A stretch of 64,000 nt of DNA from Brachycybe producta (taxonomy: Eukaryota; Arthropoda; Diplopoda; Playtdesmida; Andrognathidae): the NCBI GenBank assembly GCA_036925085.1, contig JAUPFP010000034.1, forward strand, positions 2,270,001-2,334,000, in the 5' to 3' direction. A program made the translations under genes and the position numbers. The notes under the pieces are model-generated. The model had not been told where the DNA came from and did no database searches. It saw only the letters and a list, made by a program, of their open reading frames with translations. Position 1 is the first letter of the stretch. Every line of letters starts with the position of its first letter. This document shows, piece by piece, positions 60,321-64,000 of the stretch.

Positions 60321-61271
60321 CTAGAAATATGGCGAAAAGTTTCTCACGGCTTGTGGCAGATAATAATTCAGGAAATATTCCCCAAAATTATTTGCATAAA
60401 TCTAAGAAATTAGTTCCAAAAATGGAAATGTTTTGGAGCCAGAGTCAATTATTGGTCAGTTTGATCTATGATTGAGCCCTAGTTGACAGTGGCCCCTTCC
60501 AAGGTCCAAAAGAATTAAACTGGCATGCAAGGTGACCTCAAGGCAGCCTGTATGTGAATGAATGAGATCAATAAACACACCCTGTTTAACAATTTACCTG
60601 TGTAACATAAGAGGTTTGTATGTTATTTCTTCATGGGAACAATGGTTTCTATACACTTTAATTTAATGGTTACCAATTTTCTTCAACCACTTTTCTTATA
60701 CAGATTGGGCTAATTGACAATAGTCAGGGTTTTTGAAAATAAATTGAAATACAAAACTAATAAAATTGTTAATATAAATAATAAAATTGTGTTCATGCGA
60801 TATGTTGCCGATCATTGACATTGTTGTGACCGACACCCACCAACTTCATTTTCAGCATGCCATTAATTTTCTACTGAGGCACGTATGTAATGAATAGGCG
60901 GCAAAAATAATATCTGTAACATAAATAATACCATAAATGGTAAATTTCACACACATACATACACACACCAAAGAAATTGCAAAAGACTTAGCATCTCATT
61001 GAAAAATATAAACTATTCAACTTATATGCCCTACTGTGTATAGGTTAATTACAATAAAGTAAAAACCATCTGTTAGACATTATGCTTTGACAATATTTTA
61101 TATTATGTCGTTTGTTTCGGTTAATGTTATATGTAAAACTGATTATAACAACACGAAATTTTTATTCAATTAGTCAAGTGTTAAGTGTAAAATCCAAAAT
61201 TTGGCTTAATGGTTAACAATTGTTAAGAATAGTTATTATTCCTTTGAATTAAATATTTGAATGGGATATTT
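60321..61271. other. Spacer between the two receptor copies
   Basis: AT-rich, no ORF of interest. It holds the upstream flank of copy A and the 3' flank of copy B. Confidence 0.5.
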
Positions 61272-61325
61272 TTACCAATCAAATTCGTATAGAAACATGA
61301 TGTATGAATTCAGTAGTCCAAGTAT
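61272..61325 (-). CDS. Copy B exon 4 (TM7 signature)
   Basis: Follows the acceptor TTTCATTTAG and codes the SYIMFLYEFDW ending with TAA at 61272-61274. It is still open although exon 1 is broken. Confidence 0.7.
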   Translation of the reverse strand: MLGLLNSYIMFLYEFDW

Positions 61326-61401
61326 CTAAATGAAAAAAAAAATGTAAAATTATATATCAATCTTTATATTAACAAACAATGGCAACTTTATTGATTAGTA
61401 C

Positions 61402-61503
61402 CTCAAAGATTAGTACTGGTTCAAAAATGGCCATGTCGCCAATGGTAAGGTTAACTGGTTGTATTCGAAATTTGTTTATGTATAAGATGGTCAGATCGAT
61501 ACT
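61402..61503 (-). CDS. Copy B exon 3
   Basis: Codes the SIDLTILYINKF and NLTIGDMAIFEP tracts shared with copy A. The donor is GAG|GTACTAATC. Confidence 0.68.
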
Positions 61504-61579
61504 CTTAGTTTTTTTATGAATGTTGAAAGAAAATTAGTTAAAATTTCAAAAAAAAACCACATTATGTATTTTAACACAC

Positions 61580-61660
61580 CAATTCCAGTTGATCAGAATA
61601 GTTATGAGAATAGATTTCTTTGTTGTTTGCACCCGGGAAAATGACAAGGGAATCATGCAC
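61580..61660 (-). CDS. Copy B exon 2
   Basis: Starts after TTTCAG with VHDSLVIFPGANN and ends YSDQLEL before a GTGTGTTA donor. Length equals copy A exon 2. Confidence 0.68.
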
Positions 61661-62177
61661 CTGAAATGTTTTAAAGTGGTTTTATTATTGGTTTTGTACA
61701 TATATTTTTTAACTTTTAAATGGAAAATTGAAAAAAATTGACAACAAAAATCGTAGAATTTTATTTTCAAAATCAGAACTCAATTATTCTCATACACAAA
61801 AGACCTTACGGATGCTATTTCAATGTCATTTTTGGCGTATCATAAATTTGAGTATTATTCACCAGCATCAATTGCTCCACCTCAGGTGCACTATCTGGTG
61901 TAGCTGTTATGTCTAAGAGGGTCATTGGACCTTACTTTGAGAATCAAAATGGTACTATAGTGATGGTCACTGTTGAGCGATATCTATTGCTACAGTCAGG
62001 AAGGTGCTGTTATGGAAAATGCTGTGGAACGAGCCCATATTTGCAAAGCCAAAATTAAAAAAAAATCTCCATTCGTAAATTTTATTATGAAAAAAAAAAT
62101 TATTAATAAACAAAAAATTCTATGGTAAACCACTTTGTGGCTAATGGCCTACCCTGTATTTGTCTTATTTGTTTAAC

Positions 62178-63051
62178 TTTATAGTTAACATTATATCCAA
62201 GAAGTACTATGAGAATTCCACCGCCGAATGCTGCTATCACTGCTGGTAAAAGCATAAGAAAATCATCACTTGCAGCTACTCCTCTGACAAAGGTGCAAAG
62301 TAAAAGAATTCCGACAAAAAATGAAAGTCTAAAGAAACCACCAGTTATTTTATTAATCATCTCAACTAGTTCTACTACGCTGGCATGTTTTCGTTGAAAG
62401 TTTAGTAGTTTCTTGTAAACTGACTTTGGGTGTTTGCGAATTATGTCATGCTGTGCCATAAGTTGATCAAAGCACAAAGACAGCACATAGAATATGTGAA
62501 TGTAAGCTCCAGCATGAGTTACGGCTTTGCATGATGATAAATATTGGAATTGCAATGAAAATTGGTGATATTGTAAGTTTTGTAGCATTTATTATTTCAG
62601 AATGCATCGATATTGTGTTTCTCGAGTCATGGTTATCTCTCATATCTAAAATATTTATTGATATTTTGGTGAATAAAGCACAAATGGAAATAATGGCAAC
62701 TAATCCTAGACCAAACATTCTACTTTTTGTTTGGATTTTAATTCTTTGGTTTCTGCTACATGTTTGCGTAATGTGAGCATATAGAGAACTTATGAAAGTG
62801 GTTAATTTTTCCTCTTGTTTTATAGATAACTGATTAACAATCATAATAATGCACCAAAATAAAAATGCAACCAAGCCAATAGTACCATTTCGAATGTCAT
62901 TTTTTTGATAAAATGCTAAGACATAATATTTTAAAAATATTATTAAAGCTGTTAATCCCAATAGAAGTTGTGCTGATTTGTAGATTGACAGAAAGTTAGT
63001 TTTCCATTTCGGTTCATTCTCAGCTGTCGAAAAACGTACGCGGAAGAATAT
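62178..63051 (-). pseudogene. Copy B exon 1 remnant (TM1 end to TM6)
   Basis: Two open frames (upstream part to about 62535; downstream part 62103-62588) align end to end with copy A exon 1. Hydrophobic segments corresponding to TM2-TM6 are intact. The reading runs past the homologous donor at 62177/62178 into intron sequence. Confidence 0.72.
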
Positions 63052-63056
63052 TTAGA

Positions 63057-63097
63057 ACTAGTGGGGTAACCCGTCATAAATGACGGGAGCATCTAGT
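63057..63097 (-). mobile_element. Helitron-like 3' terminus candidate
   Basis: A perfect hairpin, cccgtcat-aa-atgacggg (63070-63087), has CTAG on both sides (63058-63061 and 63093-63096). Read on the minus strand, the hairpin is followed by eight bases and then CTAG|T, the arrangement of a Helitron 3' end (hairpin, short spacer, CTRR, insertion before T). Receptor copy B homology stops within a few bases of it. No Helitron 5' end or Rep/helicase gene was found. Confidence 0.4.
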
Positions 63098-63179
63098 TTC
63101 TTTTTGTGTGACTGTCCGGTTGTCATGAAGCAATTCGCCTTGACCACTTGTGTTTTTTATAAGCACCTTAATATTGTTA

Positions 63180-63420
63180 CAGGTATGTGAAGACAGGGAG
63201 ATACAGTCATGTGCCCCGCCCCTTTATGACTGTCAGACCAAATATCAACCAATTGGAAATTGAAAAGAACGGGGCATGTGACGTCAGACCAAATAACAAC
63301 CAATTCAAAATTGAAAAGAACGGGGCATGTGACATCAGACGACATAACAAAATAATTAAAAGTTGCTGGCCCCCATAAAAAGGCGGGGAAAACGACTGTA
63401 TTTTACTGTCTTTACTTGCC
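63180..63420. mobile_element. GACGTCA/GGGCGG-type MITE cluster
   Basis: Contains ccccgcccctttatgactg on the left and ccataaaaaggcggggaaaa on the right, with two internal direct copies of 'accaattggaaattgaaaagaacggggc'-like sequence. It belongs to the family also seen at 10011-10154, 13133-13291, 16104-16338 and 54919-55043. Confidence 0.55.
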
Positions 63421-63520
63421 TGTCCTTACTATTGTTTGGATTCTTGGATCGGGAGAGTGCAACATAAAGTTGACCATGAGAAAAAAGCAGTTCATTTAAA
63501 TTTCAATCTGATTAAGTTTT

Positions 63521-64000
63521 TGTCCTAAAACAATTTACCCTAAAGAAACATTTGCCCTAAACGGAGATATTGCCCTAAAGGGAGATATTGCCCTAAAGGG
63601 AGATATTGCCCTAAAGGGAGATATTGCCCTAAAGGGAGATATTGCCCTAAAGGGAGATATTGCCCTAAAGGGAGATATTGCCCTAAAGGGAGATATTGCC
63701 CTAAAGGGAGATATTGCCCTAAAGGGAGATATTGCCCTAAAGGGAGATATTGCCCTAAAGGGACATTTGCCCTAAAGGGACATTTGCCCTAAAGGGACAT
63801 TTGCCCTAAAGGGACATTTGACCTAAAGGGACATTTGCCCTAAAAAGACATTTTCCCTAAAAAGACATTTGCCCTAAAAAGACATTTGTCCTAAAGACAT
63901 TTGCCCTAAAAAGACTTTTGCCCTAAAAAGACTTTTGCCCTAAAAAGACTTTTGCCCTAAAAAGACATTTGCCCTAAAAAGACATTTGCCCTAAAAAGAC
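63521..64000 (+). repeat. 17-18 bp minisatellite (CCCTAAAGGG core), runs off the window
   Basis: An array of about 27 units. The first block has an 18 bp unit, ccctaaagggagatattg, nearly perfect. It then changes to 17 bp ccctaaagggacatttg and finally to ccctaaaaagacatttg, with one gacctaaaggg variant and one shortened unit. The ordered change of unit type suggests stepwise local expansion. The true length is unknown because it reaches the window edge. Confidence 0.95.

Larger units (their letters stand above)
61272..63051 (-). pseudogene. Gustatory-receptor-like 7TM chemoreceptor, copy B (truncated, frameshifted)
   Basis: Tandem paralogue of the neighbouring receptor about 1.4 kb away, same strand and exon plan: 62178-63051, 61580-61660, 61402-61503 and 61272-61325. 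Shared landmarks include STAENEPKWKTNF/STIKESKWKTTF, QTKSR, ISMHSE, LLNFQRKH, FVRGVAAS and the final SYIMFLYEF. Damage: (1) the open frame ends at an in-frame TAA at 63052-63054, so about 45 N-terminal residues, including the start, are missing; (2) around 62529-62538 the spacing between the conserved P and C codons is two bases shorter than in copy A, breaking the frame; (3) the exon 1 donor, GTAAGT in copy A, is GTTAAAC here. An alternative donor (CAG|GGTAGG, near 62152) is possible but adds unrelated sequence. Most likely a pseudogene. Introns 2 and 3 are only 76 bp each. Confidence 0.75.

Noticed and set aside
63521..64000. Telomere or CRISPR-like array
   Set aside because: Units are contiguous without spacers, so not CRISPR; ccctaa occurs once per 17-18 bp, not as a pure hexamer array.

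Overview
This window is animal nuclear DNA: AT-rich, dominated by short transposons and simple repeats, and almost free of protein-coding sequence. The transposon set (Tc1/mariner-like, hAT, a CR1/L2-type LINE fragment, an LTR-retroelement fragment and many terminal-inverted-repeat MITEs), GT-AG introns and a pair of gustatory-receptor-like 7TM genes point to an invertebrate. I cannot name the phylum from sequence alone. No rRNA, tRNA, snRNA, CRISPR or bacterial feature was seen.

The one real gene locus is at the right end. Two tandem, minus-strand, four-exon genes (about 57.2-59.9 kb and 61.3-63.05 kb) share exon lengths (81, 102 and 54 nt for the last three), intron positions and phase. They end in a TM7 motif of the form S-Y-I-M-F-L-Y-K/E-F, a variant of the TYhhhhhQF signature of the gustatory receptor (Gr/GRL) family. 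Copy A is complete except for a one-base frameshift. Copy B has a different frameshift, a decayed splice donor and no N-terminus, its homology stopping beside a short Helitron-like terminus.

The left 57 kb is a graveyard of mobile DNA. Several multi-copy families can be defined inside the window: a ~290 bp MITE (three copies), a 'ccttgtttccactgggg' hairpin MITE (three), a GGGCGGAG/GACGTCA family (five), a 'gagccctgtaaagg'-ended foldback family (three related elements), a 'gattcga' repeat (two), a ~730 bp dispersed repeat (two long copies plus fragments) and a ~235 bp unit present as a tandem triplet plus scattered fragments. A foldback sits inside a mariner-like element, and one element carries a perfect 81-bp-arm palindrome.

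Transposase, reverse transcriptase and gag remnants are all broken. The window ends inside a 17-18 bp minisatellite whose unit changes sequence along the array.
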